Below, piece by piece: positions 25,717-37,171 of a stretch of 64,000 bases of DNA. How positions within the stretch are numbered: position 1 is the first letter of the stretch; the number at the start of each line of letters is the position of its first letter. The notes under the pieces were generated by a model. That model saw only the letters and a program-made list of their open reading frames with translations, ran no database searches and had not been told where the DNA came from. This stretch comes from Ulota crispa (Eukaryota; Streptophyta; Bryopsida; Orthotrichales; Orthotrichaceae), in NCBI GenBank assembly GCA_963920765.1, contig OY987245.1, positions 15,702,727-15,766,726 of the forward strand, in the 5' to 3' direction. Made by a program: the position numbers and the translations under genes.

Positions 25717-26670
25717 TTAACCCCTAAAGGACCATTGTCCCTTTGGGGGACAAATGGGATTTCGGGCATGTACCTATAGCTAAACTACTTTTTGTGATTT
25801 TTTGAAACTTTTATTAAAGATGGGGAATTCAAAGATCTACGTGGACATCTAATTTTTTCTTCATTTTGACATTTATTGAAGAAGTTATGCTTGAATAATT
25901 GAAAAACAAGGGAGAATTGGGCAACCAAAAAAAGAATTGTGTTTTTTTAAAATAAAGATTTGAAATTGGTTCTTTAGATTTTTTATATATGTGGGAAGCT
26001 TTGAATCATTCAATTTAGACAAATGAGATAAAAGTTATGAAAAGTTTTAGTTTGCGGGTAGGTATGGGACTCCCAAACCTCCATTCCTTTTCCCCCTTGT
26101 AGAACTTGTTGCTTTACTTTTTTGAGATATTTGTGTATTTGTTTTGTTACTTCTTTTTTTTCCAAGTTGTAGTAGACTTAGCTTCCTTGGTTTTCACCGT
26201 TTGGATCAAAGTAATCCATATTTCTCAATTTTACATAAATCCTCCAATTTTGCCTAGTGTATTTGTAAAATTCTAGACCTTCCAGCATTGCAGGATTTTA
26301 TAATGTATGATCCACAAGTCCAATTCATCTAAAAATTGTCCCACACATACCTAACTTGGTTTCAGACATGATAAAAAAAATCCTCAACTTTGCATAGAGT
26401 AATTTTTTTGGGTTATCAATGGTCAAAGGCTTCTGAAGATTTCGGGCAGTAAAGAAAAAAACTTTTTTCTTCACTTTGGATGTAAATATCTCACTCCTCA
26501 ACTTTTAGATTGAGCTGATTTTTTCCCAAGAAGTACTTCCCATAGTCTAGGCCAAGATCCTACGGTTGAATTTTCCAAAAAAAGAGTTTGTTTTTTCTAT
26601 TCTACTCACTCCCCCAAAAGTGGCAGTTTTACACTGAAATTCACAGAAAAAGGCCGCGGGCCCTAAAGGC
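25717..26670 (+). mobile_element. TTAA-bounded element, long family, copy 3
   Basis: Starts TTAACCCCTAAAGGACCATT. The interior follows the copy at 34914 block by block: 'gtacctatagctaaacta', 'ttgaaacttttattaaag', 'gaagaagttatgc', 'ttgaaattggttctttaga', 'gatcctacggttg'. The right border is eroded ('gggccctaaaggcaaaattgg', about 26660-26680). No transposase frame. Confidence 0.65.
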
Positions 26671-29600
26671 AAAATTGGATTGTGCATGGCTACGGTGATT
26701 GGGACATTTTGATGTCATATGCATTCTCCAAAGCAAACTTTTCAAACATGACCTATTGTTCCCATTAATAAATCTCTCAATGCAACTCAAAGGGGCCCAA
26801 AACCACCAACGAAGTCCAATTTCTTTTCACTTTATGGCGTGGCTGTCATTTTAGACTTCGAATCCTCTACAATTGATTAAATGTGCAATCCTTCCAAAAT
26901 TTTGTTTTTCCCTCGTGGCAGATGGATTAATTATTATGAGGTAGAAGATCGTCAGATTTTACATTTGGGTGATACAATGTTTTGGTGTTTGTTCTCCTAT
27001 GATTGTCCAAGCTTTTGAAACACTACACAATAATTTTGTTACACAGTATAAAATATAAGGAAATTGTTGAAGTGTGTTTGAGGCGGTGCCACTTGGATTC
27101 ATGGTACTTCAACAATTAAGGTGTCAATGAAGTTCAGGTAGATGGTATTTCTCATCATTTCCACCAAATGCGTAATTGTGTATTCAACCAATTTTATATG
27201 TGTTAGTTTGTAAAAGATAAATCCATTAAATCAAACGCAAGTCATAAGTATTACTTACTGATTTTATTTTGAGATCTTGTTCTTAAGAATGTCAGACTTG
27301 TAGAGAGTATTTATAAACACTCTCAGTTTATATCCTTGAAATCTGATTCTGAAATTCAAAACAATATTTTTTCGATTTAGAACAAGAAAAATTAATCGTA
27401 GGTTTATGATTATTTTTTACAATTTCGTTTCAAATTCAAAGAATTCAAAAAATGGATGTATAATCGCAACTTGAAGATGCGAGTTAAACTATGTTTTCAA
27501 CTATGGAAAGCTAGAGAAAAAAAAATTCCGCACCACAATAATTCACATCACAAGTTTTTAGTAATTTTTGTGATTTACATGAATTTCAAAAGACTGTTTC
27601 AAAACATTACAAAATCTTCAAATCTTTGGAACTTCTTCAAAGGCGATTATGTGCAAAAAATTATTCTGGATTTTGTAAGTGTGTTATTTCGGTTGTACAA
27701 ATGGCAAAAAATGGAGCATATAAAATGACTTTTCTCAAACCTCCAAATTATAACGATCATGGTTTCCACTTCGAGCCTCTAGAAGGAGCCACTATCAGCA
27801 ATCATGATGCTGAAGTGGCATCGTAGAGAATTATAGTTATATTGTCCTTACACTGAATACAGCCAGGAGCTAAAAAGTAAGATAAATTCATTTTTTGAAA
27901 TAATTTAAATTATAATACGAAGGGTTTTTGGACAGCTTACCCTGTTGTATCTAATAATAAAAAACGTGTGTTAAATATACTAAAGAGCTTAAAATATTTA
28001 ATTGTTGACTTAACAGTTGTAATTGTAATCTGAATAACAATTAATAATGGAAGACTTCACCACAGCTCATAATTGTTACATCCAAAAAATTACCAAACAT
28101 ATTCGTTAATTTTAACTTTGACTAGTTTTAAACCAAAACTTTAATTGGTCACATTATTAGTCTTTTGCGTAATTTTTGTACAAGCTTGTTAAGTCAAAAG
28201 TTTTACAACGATTAAAAAACACTATAACATCATTGTATATTTCAGATATTGCCAAAATTAAAGTTTAATCATAAGAGAATTGGTTTTGTTTCATTAGATT
28301 TTTTTTTGAACACAAACAAAATGAATTCCAGTGCAAAAAATAATAATCAAATAGTTCCAAGTTGAAAACAGCCTCAAGAGAAGAGAGACAGCACAAAAGG
28401 GTTGGACAAGACCTAATCAAGTTGTTATTAAAAAGAATTAAAGTCACTTGCTTGCACATCAAGTTATATGCTAAGCCAACACATGTCCATTAGTGCACCT
28501 AAATTACATGATTTTTCATGGGCCTAGTAGAGAATGATTAAATCTTGTCATTTGTCATTTTGAAGAAACCATTTTTACCCAAAATTTTCATTAAATTTTT
28601 TTTTCACCATAGTCACCTAAAACCTTTTTCATTAGCAAATATCATGAAGCCATTCATGTTCAGCTCTTCCTAATTAAATAAGACAATTCAAATCCTTTGC
28701 AAAAGCTCAACAGGCAACCAATGAATGTCATTGGAAGCAATATTGTTGCCCTCCAACTGCCACAAGGAATACAAAACAACAAAGCAAACCTAGATTCAAA
28801 TATTGCAAACATTGCACTAATTTTTAATTTTGAAAATGAAGTAACTACTACTAGTTTGGGTTTTTAATAGAAATTAGGTAATCTCTAGTTTACCTCATAA
28901 AATTATTTTACAGACACTAGTTTGTTGCCTCATTTAGCAAAGCTAAATGAACAATGGTGATTCCATTTAACATATATTAAGATTTATAGAAAAAAAATCA
29001 TTTAGTATACACTAGGTTAAGATTTATATAAGTAAAATTCCATTTATGTAACTTTTGCTTTGTACTCTACATTTTTTAAAGAGGACAAGTTTTTATTTTA
29101 AGACAATGAACTAATTTTTTTACTCTAGATAAACTTATATCATTTTAAGCAATAGAATACAACTTTATAAATGTATATATAAGAACACAACCAAGAATAG
29201 AGATTGGATGAGAGAGAGTGTCATGGTGCAACTTCTCGGACATGTTTGTGGGGAGAAATGGATATATGCATAGAGTGGAGAGAGAGGGGTACATGCGTAA
29301 AGTGGTTTAAACTGAGGCTCTACTTTGAATCAAGTTAGTAACGTTTGTGAGTTAACCAATCACTCATGGTTTAAATTTTTAAATTGGCCACATTTTATAA
29401 TAAGATTGCTAGCCCAAAATTTTCTTATTACAAGGATATTCCTATTGCCTCTGTTGGTACAACTGCTACCTACACTTGTTCTACTATATTTTTAAGTGGA
29501 CATTGAACTAAAAATGGATTCATCAAACTAAGACATGACTAGCTAAGTTACGACCTCTCTACTTGATTCTACTAATTCTTTGTAATTCTTAATTTGACAA

Positions 29601-29739
29601 GTCAAGTGGCCATCAAAGATAGGTTTTATAATATTGGCTCCCAAATTGGCTGGCTAAGAATATATCATGCTTGAACTAGAGCTTACTAGTAATTACGCAA
29701 GCTTACTAACACTTATGTCGGCTTACTAATACTTGCTTA

Positions 29740-29862
29740 GGGTATGTTTAGACTTGCTATTAGGAGGGATATTACCATTACAAAGGCGGTCTAAAGGTGT
29801 GTCCAACTGCATCTAATTTTTCTTTTCTACTATTACTCGTAACACCAAGTGTGAACATACCC
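29740..29862. mobile_element. Harbinger-like MITE, short copy, upstream of the arabinogalactan peptide gene
   Basis: GGGTATGTTTAGACTTGCTA at the left and CACCAAGTGTGAACATACCC at the right form inverted ends, flanked on both sides by TTA (29737-29739 and 29863-29865). It is 123 bp long and non-coding, and shares both ends with 21990-22441. It lies about 370 bp upstream of the ATG of the next gene, so in or near its promoter. Confidence 0.7.
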
Positions 29863-30187
29863 TTAGTGTTCGAGACCCTAAAAAAGGAACTAGAGTAGAA
29901 GCTCGAAGAGCATTTTTAGGTTTTTGGTTACAGTTTTCGAGGACCCTGTTTCTATAAGACCTCGCCATCTGCAACGGCTCCTTCCATTGCAGATCATCTC
30001 TGCAACTTTTCTTCTCTGCCGCACCGCACCGACCTTGCTCTTTTGCTGCTTGCCTGCCTTTTCTGTTGTTGTTGTCAGAGTTCCAGCAAGTTTGCGAAGG
30101 AGTTCACTTCAACAAAGCATTCAACATCTCATCATCTCTTCGAAACGCTCTTCAAATCAGCAGCCTCTTCCACCGCTTGTTGATTAC

Positions 30188-30224
30188 AGATCTCGGAACA
30201 GATCTCGGAATAGATCTCGGATTT
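30188..30224 (+). repeat. Three 12-bp repeats in the 5' leader
   Basis: Three consecutive units of the form AGATCTCGGAAC / AGATCTCGGAAT / AGATCTCGGATT end 7 bases before the ATG of the arabinogalactan peptide gene. The leader upstream is CT-rich and has no other ATG from about 29,920 onward. Confidence 0.7.
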
Positions 30225-30230
30225 CGAGCG

Positions 30231-30425
30231 ATGGCGTCGTCTCAGCAATTGTCCGCATTGACACTGACCGTGATCGTGTTGGTTGCAGCCATGTTCTCCA
30301 CCGTTGTGGCGCAGGCGACCGCTCCAGCGCCCGCGGAGAGCGCGGCTTCTCATTTGGCGATTCCGTCTTTTGTGGCGCCCGTTCTTGTTTCTTTGCTCGC
30401 CTTCGTAGCTGGAAAGATGATGTGA
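30231..30425 (+). CDS. Arabinogalactan peptide (AG-peptide), GPI-anchored
   Basis: An intronless frame encodes 64 residues. Residues 1-28 form a signal peptide (polar start, then 'LTLTVIVLVAAMFSTVVAQA'). The mature core is only about 12 residues, 'TAPAPAESAAS', with Ala-Pro-Ala-Pro suited to hydroxylation and type II arabinogalactan addition. The remainder, 'FVAPVLVSLLAFVAGKMM', is a GPI-attachment signal. This order and size are those of plant AG-peptides of the AGP16/20/22 type, which sit at the outer plasma membrane. The start is supported by the absence of an upstream ATG in the leader. The sequence after the stop for about 1.1 kb is less AT-rich than the surroundings and may hold a long 3' UTR. 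Confidence 0.85.
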   Translation: MASSQQLSALTLTVIVLVAAMFSTVVAQATAPAPAESAASHLAIPSFVAPVLVSLLAFVAGKMM

Positions 30426-32280
30426 AGGGACGGATGTAAATGGACGGATGTTTTGTTGAAGGACCGTCTTTGATATATTTGAAAATGGAAGAGCTATGGT
30501 TTCTATAGCAAGGTGATAGATTGGATTGGATTGAAGACGGACGTCGGATGTGAGGTATCAAGGTTTATTTTGAGGTGTTGATTGAGCAGGCAGTGTTTCA
30601 GATTTGAGGATTTCTGTATTGTGCTTTTGATATGGCACGTGAGCTCTGTGAATAATCTGGATTTGAAACGGAGTGTTCGGGGGCTCTGATTTGAGTCACT
30701 TCGCTCTGTTTTGGGATCTTGTTACCGCTTCTTTGTTTGTGTTTTTCTTTCAGCGTTTTATTCTTTGTGTTACTTTGCCTAGTCTGCTTGGGAGGATGCT
30801 GCTTGAAACGGATGTCCGCCCATGGTTTTTCTTTTCCTTTTTTTTTTCCCTTTGCTTTGAGATATCTTGTGCTCAAGAGGGTCTGATTGTAGGGTACCTC
30901 AGAGAGCATGTTGTTACCGCAAGCAGAATCCTGTAGCTTTATTTCATGTTGAATTGCGTCTTACTCATTTAGACTGAATTTTCAAGGATATCTTTTTCTT
31001 GAGAGTTTTGCGTTTTTTTTAAATTGCTAGCTGTTATTGCATCAGAATTTTATTAGGATCTTCATATGTTGGATTAATATAAGAATTTGGAAATGTGGTA
31101 CTGTAGTAGTATGATTAGCACATTCAAAGAGATCGAACTGGTGAACATTACTAACTGTTAAAAGTACTGTAGATGTAGATGTTGAAGATCGGACTATTCT
31201 GGAATTGAGATGGGTTCTACTGTTTTGTGAAAGACTTAATAATACCATATGTTTCCATTTGTAGGAGTTTGCCGTTCAGTTTTTATTGCAGTACCTGTAG
31301 ACATGTGTGTTACATTGATATTTTGTTGCCGCGCTTTGGAAATCTTTTGTGCAAGTGGGTTTACATTGTGTCCTAGAATAGAAGTGCTAGTTCACTTTGA
31401 GCTGTATACTACAGTAGCTTTTGAAAATCTTGGTGACAAGAAAGTGATACTTTGCTCTCCAATTAGATTTAGCAAAAATAGATACACATCTGGGGACAGT
31501 TGGCACTGGGCAGCTGTCTCTATTCTTATACAGAGTTCTTCAATATTTTTTGGTTATTTCTTTTCCTAGATTAACTTCGGGAGAGGGACTTCTATAATTG
31601 GGACAGGAGAACGTCTTGTGAACTGCTGGAGAGCAATGTATGTGTTCTTTGACAACCTGGTATTTCTTATTTTTTGTCAATCGTTTTTTATCATTGAAAA
31701 GCACATGTTTGGGGATCCCTGTTCATCTAAGGTTGAACTATAAGGAAGCATAAAAATAACCCATGTAGTGTCACAGCTAAAAAAAAAACCGCTATAAGCT
31801 TACTTTAAAATCTAATTTTTCGATCATTGTGAATGTTAAAACATATTTTATTTGGTTAAAATTATGAAATAGGATATCTGCTTTTTTTAGCACTCTGCAA
31901 CAAATCCGAATCTACTGATTAAACAAAATAAATTTGGAAGTGGAAACTTCTTGGCAATTTGGCACCTCGACTAGGAGCAAAATACATAATGAGAAAAACA
32001 CTTGATTTTGAAATACTTGTCATTTATCACCCTTTCCAATATAGTATGACAACAATTGCTGAGATAACACGTGTTATCCATTGGGATTAGTAAAATACAA
32101 TACAAATGCGAATGATATTTTGAATCTCTTATCTTCTACTGCTCATTGGTTATACTTCAGTACTTACAAACTTCAGTACTGTATATTTGATTATAGTTTT
32201 CATCCATACAGCCATGTGTCCATGTCATATTGCTTTGTGATTAAAAAGCAGAATTGCAAGAAAGAAAGACTACTACGATG
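30426..32280 (+). other. Downstream region of the AG-peptide gene, no further gene supported
   Basis: Frames at 30673-30936 and 31249-31569 are low-complexity, Phe/Leu-rich translations of T-rich DNA with no start context or homology that I recognise. The first kilobase is probably transcribed 3' UTR. Confidence 0.5.
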
Positions 32281-32288
32281 CTGTTAAC

Positions 32289-32407
32289 CAGGGTTTAAAA
32301 TGCTGGCGAATTCTGAAAGATTTCCTCCATACATTTTGCTTCCCTCCTGATTTCCTCCAATGACGAGGGGATAGAGTAGCAGGCATTCGCCAGCATTTTA
32401 AACCCTG
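32289..32407. mobile_element. hAT-type MITE with 8-bp target duplication
   Basis: The left end is CAGGGTTTAAAATGCTGGCG and the right end is its exact inverse, giving about 23-bp terminal inverted repeats in a 119-bp element. The sequence CTGTTAAC occurs directly on both sides (32281-32288 and 32408-32415). An 8-bp duplication with CAGGG.. ends is the hAT signature. Non-coding, so mobilised in trans. Confidence 0.85.
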
Positions 32408-32410
32408 CTG

Positions 32411-32647
32411 TTAACCCTTAAGTGCTCCAGCGACAAGATCTTGTCGTTGGGGCACACAACTTTATCTCACTTTTTCTCTTAATTTGTATGATGAAAATAG
32501 TCATGGCTAGTCCCCATAAGTAGAGAAGGTAGTCCTTTTTCAAATCTTGTGGTCACTTTCTTTGATTGTAATTTTCCAAGCTGTGGTGGCCATTAAACCC
32601 CCATTTTCTCATAAATCCTAAAATTACTTTGGGCTCTCAGGGGTTAA
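32411..32647. mobile_element. Short TTAA-type MITE abutting the hAT MITE
   Basis: TTAACCCTTAAGTGCTCC at the left and GGGCTCTCAGGGGTTAA at the right. Its TTAA flank lies inside the right target duplication of the hAT MITE. The left end resembles the element at 2373. No open frame. Confidence 0.65.
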
Positions 32648-33186
32648 CTCCTCAATGTCCATGGACTTTCCCAAATATCTCAGATGCTCTTGGATGAACA
32701 AAATTGCAACATTTTGATAAGTTGCATCATTAAAAATTTGTAACTGTACAAATTCAAACTAGATATGTTAGAGATCACATAGGAAAAGAAAACACAACAA
32801 TATCACTTATGGATTGAAAGATTATGAGATTTGATCATGTGGGTGTTAAAATGGTGAAAGTGATTTGAAGTCTTTCAATCCTCTTTTCACATCTCAAATT
32901 TAAAATTAAGGATATAAAAAAAATGAGTATGTAAAGTACAACATGCGTAACCCCGATCAATTTACGGCTTCTTAAAATCTACTCTACAATTTTTCAAATC
33001 AAGTTTTTAATGTGATTGTTTCTCCAAGTTCTAGTGTACTTGAGGCTCATTTCCAAGAGCTCTCAACACTAGAAAGTGAAGATTTGCAATGGACACCCTT
33101 GCACAAAATCTTGAACAGACAAATCACAATCATTCATTTTCAAAATCAAAATTTTGATACTAAAACAAAGACTTCAATAAGAATAA

Positions 33187-34103
33187 TTAACCCCTAAAGG
33201 ACCAAGGAGTCCACTTTGGGCTTTATGAGAACTTGGGCAGGCTCTATTGACTTTATAATTTGGAAACTTTTCATGAAGTTTTTAGGATGGATGCTACTCA
33301 TCATAATCTACATGTGAAGCTTTATTTCATGTCATTCCGATAAGTAATGCAAAAGTTATAAGGTTTTTTCAATTTCAATGTCAAACCGGGCAACAAAACA
33401 TATATTCTAAAATTTTTATTTTTATTCTTATATAATTGTATAGAATGATACCTACTCAAAAAAAATTGAATCATTCAATTCCAAATAATGAGGTAAGAGT
33501 TAAAATGAGTTTTATTTTGTGGGCAATGAAGGTAGGAAGAGGGTAGAAAAAATATATAAAGTTATCTTTTACTCTCAATTTTGAAAATTTTCAAATGAAA
33601 ATGAAAAGGAAAGTTACTAATTGTCTGTTAGAGCATTCTCGCCATTGGGATTAACAATTTTCAAATTCTTCCAAAATTTATAAGCATATTAGTTACATCT
33701 TTCATTCATCAATACCTTTCACTTTACAATTTTTGTAAAAAATGAATCCAAAGTTTTTTTGGTTAATTTTTTTATATATGCTTTCAACCCATTTTCCAAC
33801 ATATTGCAAAATTGCACAAGAAATAAAACATACGTGTTTTTTTCTAAAAAGTTTGAAACCAAAACTTCACCTTCTAGAAGGATTAGAAAAGCCTACATTT
33901 TGAAGTTTGGACACATTGATCTTGCAATTGGTGGGGATATTCATTCTAAAATTTTGGGACAATGTAGTTGTGCAAGTCAACTAAAGGATCCTACGGTTGG
34001 ATTTGTGAAAAAGTAAGTTTCAATGAATATTTTGACCCTAGTTTGGGACTAATATTTTGAAGCAGTTTTGGGCCTCTAAACACGAAAGAATTTTAGGGGT
34101 TAA
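33187..34103 (+). mobile_element. TTAA-bounded element, long family, divergent copy 4
   Basis: Begins TTAACCCCTAAAGGACCAAG and ends GAATTTTAGGGGTTAA. Internal blocks match the family loosely ('gcaaaagttataagg', 'ttgaatcattcaattcca', 'gatcctacggttgga'). A second possible right end, GGTCCCC..GAGGGGTTAA, lies at 34180-34205, so the border may be there instead. Confidence 0.55.
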
Positions 34104-34913
34104 AAAAAATAACCAATAAAATTAATCTTCAAGAAAAGTCAATCATTTCCAAATTGAAATGTAAAAGGTGCACAGTTTTGGTCCCCTTGGGCGGTGAGGG
34201 GTTAAAGCTCACCAATTGGAGCCCAATCTTATCAAACATATACACTTTCATTGAATAAGAAGTAAAGTCACATTCACAAATTCTTGATGTGAATAGCCTT
34301 TGAAGAAATTGATGGAACTAAGGGCAAGAGACCTCATTGACCATCATAACTAAAGTAGAATGCAATAAATTATTGATGTCACATTGTTGAACAAACACAT
34401 TTTACATTCATTGAATCATCAAAAAAAAAAGAAGCTATACAATGAACTAAAGAATGTTTAATATAACTTTGGTCCACTCAGCACAAAACAAACATTAGCT
34501 TCGTTATGAGTTGTCAAAGCAATTGTATATTGACAATAGGAAAAATGCTCTTGCTTCTTCAAAGTTTGAAACTCATTTTTTTCCTCAATTGAGTCTTCAT
34601 ATCATTACAATATTTATTCAAAAGTATCACTCTAAAAGTATGATAAGGACAAACCAACTATATGTACAAAATCAACCAATTAAAAGGGCAAAGAAGTTAG
34701 TTGAGATTTGGAACTAGCACAACCATACCGGCCAGTTTCTTTTTGAAAATCTAAATATAGTCAATTACATTATAGCTGTAGAGAATGCCCAATGCATGCC
34801 CCAGAAAAACCAATCGAAGTGGGAATAACCAAATTTTAGCTAGTGAGGCCATGAAGCGCAAAAAGCTCTTCAAATTTGAAGTCCAAGTCATAAGACAATG
34901 ATTAAGATATTGA

Positions 34914-35854
34914 TTAACCCCTAAAGGACCGTTATTCTTTTGGGGACAGGTTGGACTTTGGCCATGTACCTATGGCTAAACTATTTTGTGTGATTTTCTG
35001 AAACTTTTATTAAAGGTGTGGAATTCAAAGATCTATGTGGGTATCTAATTTCTTCTTAATTTCGGCATTTGACGAAGAAGTTATGCATGAATTTTAGAAA
35101 ATTTGGGGAGGACTACCAGTCTGGGCAGCCCAAAAACTTCTTTAAAAATTAATTTTTTAAAAAATTCAAATTTGAAATTGGTTCTTTAGAATTTATTTAT
35201 TCATGAGAAGCTTTGAATCATTCCATCCCAATCAATGACATGAAAGTTATGAGGAGTTTTTGTTTGCGAGCAATTATGGAATCTCTACTCTAAAATAAAC
35301 TTTGAAGTCCTTTATTTTACTCAATTTTCAATATTTTGGAAAAAAAATTAGACCAAAGGAACTAGATTGTTTATCACAACACTACCACCGTTGGGATTTG
35401 CATTTTTCATTTCCATAATTTGATTCTTAAAAATTTAGTGTTTTGACTCATTCTCTACTTTTTACTTACTATTTTTTCCCATGTTGTATAGTTCCAATTG
35501 ATTTGAAGATTCTCCCACACAAACCTAACTTGATCTCCTACATGGAAAAAATAAAGCACAACTTTGGGTAGAGTAACTTTTTTGTTATAAGAGTGGTCAA
35601 AGGCTTTTGAAATTTTTGGGTAGCATGGAAAAAACTTTTTTTTTCACTTCAGATGTAAATATCTCACTCCTCTCCATTTGGAATGAGCTGATTTTTTCCC
35701 CACAAGTACCTCTTCCAATTTGGGGCAAGATCCTACAGTTGGATTTCCCAAAAACAAAACATAAAATCCTTTTTTCTAAACCTTCTAAACCTCCTAGAAA
35801 TGGCAGTTTTTAGTGATTTTGGTAGAAAAAAGGGCTTGGTCCTTTAGGGGTTGA
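34914..35854 (+). mobile_element. TTAA-bounded element, long family, best-preserved copy 5
   Basis: Starts TTAACCCCTAAAGGACCGTT and ends CTTGGTCCTTTAGGGGTTGA. Thirteen terminal bases (CCCCTAAAGGACC) are perfectly inverted and the flank is TTAA/TTGA. It is 941 bp long and is the clearest reference for the family. Only short, meaningless frames are present. Confidence 0.7.
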
Positions 35855-37171
35855 TGTTGGTCAATTGATGACAACTATTTTAAAACCGTCACTTTTTACC
35901 TCAACATGGACATATATACTTGCAATATGCCAACTTATTAGAAGCAATTGCACTATTCAATATGTACACTACACACACATACACATGCAATATGCCAACT
36001 TGTTGCAAAGTAATTGCATTACTTCATGAATTTCGGTACATTAAGAAGACATTGAGAAGCAAAGAAGCACTTGGACGTACTGTTATTAACGAGAACACAA
36101 CAAATGGCAAACACAACAAACTGCAAACAATGAGAATATAAACAATTTTCTTCTATACAACTTGTGCTAAAAATTTGACACAAATTGCATGCTCTGATAA
36201 AGACTAGTTCAAAGGTTGACTCTAGTTTTGCACTTACTGTATAATGTGCAAAAACAGCAGACATTCACCATCCAAAACCACCCGAGCACTGAATCAAGCA
36301 TACTCTAAAGCGTCAATTAGTAATAAGGATGAAGCATGCTACCAAAAAGAGTACAAAGTTTGCAACTTTGACGATCAAACCGCTGAACAGAGAGACTGGT
36401 CTCCCGAACAGATTCAGGTGAAAGAATAATAAGCCGGAAAAGGAATCCAAACTTGCAAATATTACATGTGGCAGTAATTACACGAAAATTTACCTTTCTT
36501 GAACATCAGTCAACACCTTTACGAAGCTAATAAAAAAGGCAGAAGAACTTGTCAAAACAGATAAGCTCTGTTTTGAATAAAGCCCACAATCTTGCCCACT
36601 ACAACGCAAAAGCAATGGATCTCGCTGCCATGGAAGACAGTGAAACAAAGCGAAAAGATGGGAAAATTCTACTACGAGAAAAATGCCGTCTGGCGCTCTC
36701 CGAAAACCACCTTGTGTCCAAACCAAGTCGACTACACAGTTCAAGTGCACCTGAAAGGACCCATGACAAAGGTGACCTATGTGAGTGCAGAGAAAGACTC
36801 TACACTCAACAACAGTATCAGTATGAAAAGATAAAAAATATCCAGTAATCAGGATTCTAACATTAACAGTTCTCTCTCTCTAAGAGACGTTTAAGTTGGA
36901 ACCTAACAATTATAAAGTAACCCTCATGAAGATGAAATACTGATCAAGTGCTAAACCTTAAAAAAGCGCCAACAAATTCAGGTGAACGAAGTAGAAACAA
37001 AAGCAAGACGAACAAAACATTTGATATACAGAAGTCAAACCAAGTCCAACCTGATTTGAAGTCAGATAATTGATATGAATGCTGGAAGTAACAATTGTTC
37101 CTGTTGCTTAAAGTAACTTCTAGAAGTCTGGCTAAAATCAATACTACACCTGCTAAAAGAGTATTCATCGA
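35855..37171. other. Region downstream of the synthetase gene; exon-like composition at 36,240-36,850
   Basis: The base composition rises to exon-like values and frames of 80-99 codons overlap on both strands near 36,490-36,850. None shows a recognisable motif or a consistent splice model. The simplest reading is the 3' UTR of the synthetase transcript, or a decayed exon. A short direct repeat ('tgcaatatgccaactt') occurs at 35920-36005. Confidence 0.4.

Larger units (their letters stand above)
20327..29700. other. Gene-free AT-rich region with transposon relics
   Basis: No coding sequence can be supported on either strand. Frames of 60-120 codons here are scattered and have no exon-like composition. 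Recognisable content is a Harbinger-like MITE (21990-22441), two long TTAA elements (23482 and 25717), and a small minisatellite (25036-25107). The first 1.5 kb (20327-21900) is somewhat richer in G+C and may include the 3' UTR of the surface protein gene. Confidence 0.6.

Noticed and set aside
29924-30439. 171-codon frame overlapping the AG-peptide gene
   Set aside because: It opens at TTG, not ATG, and its Arg/Ser-rich product comes from reading the AG-peptide leader and CDS out of frame.
31249-31569. 106-codon plus-strand frame
   Set aside because: Unrecognised, T-rich composition, no splice or start context; more likely transcribed or intergenic non-coding DNA.
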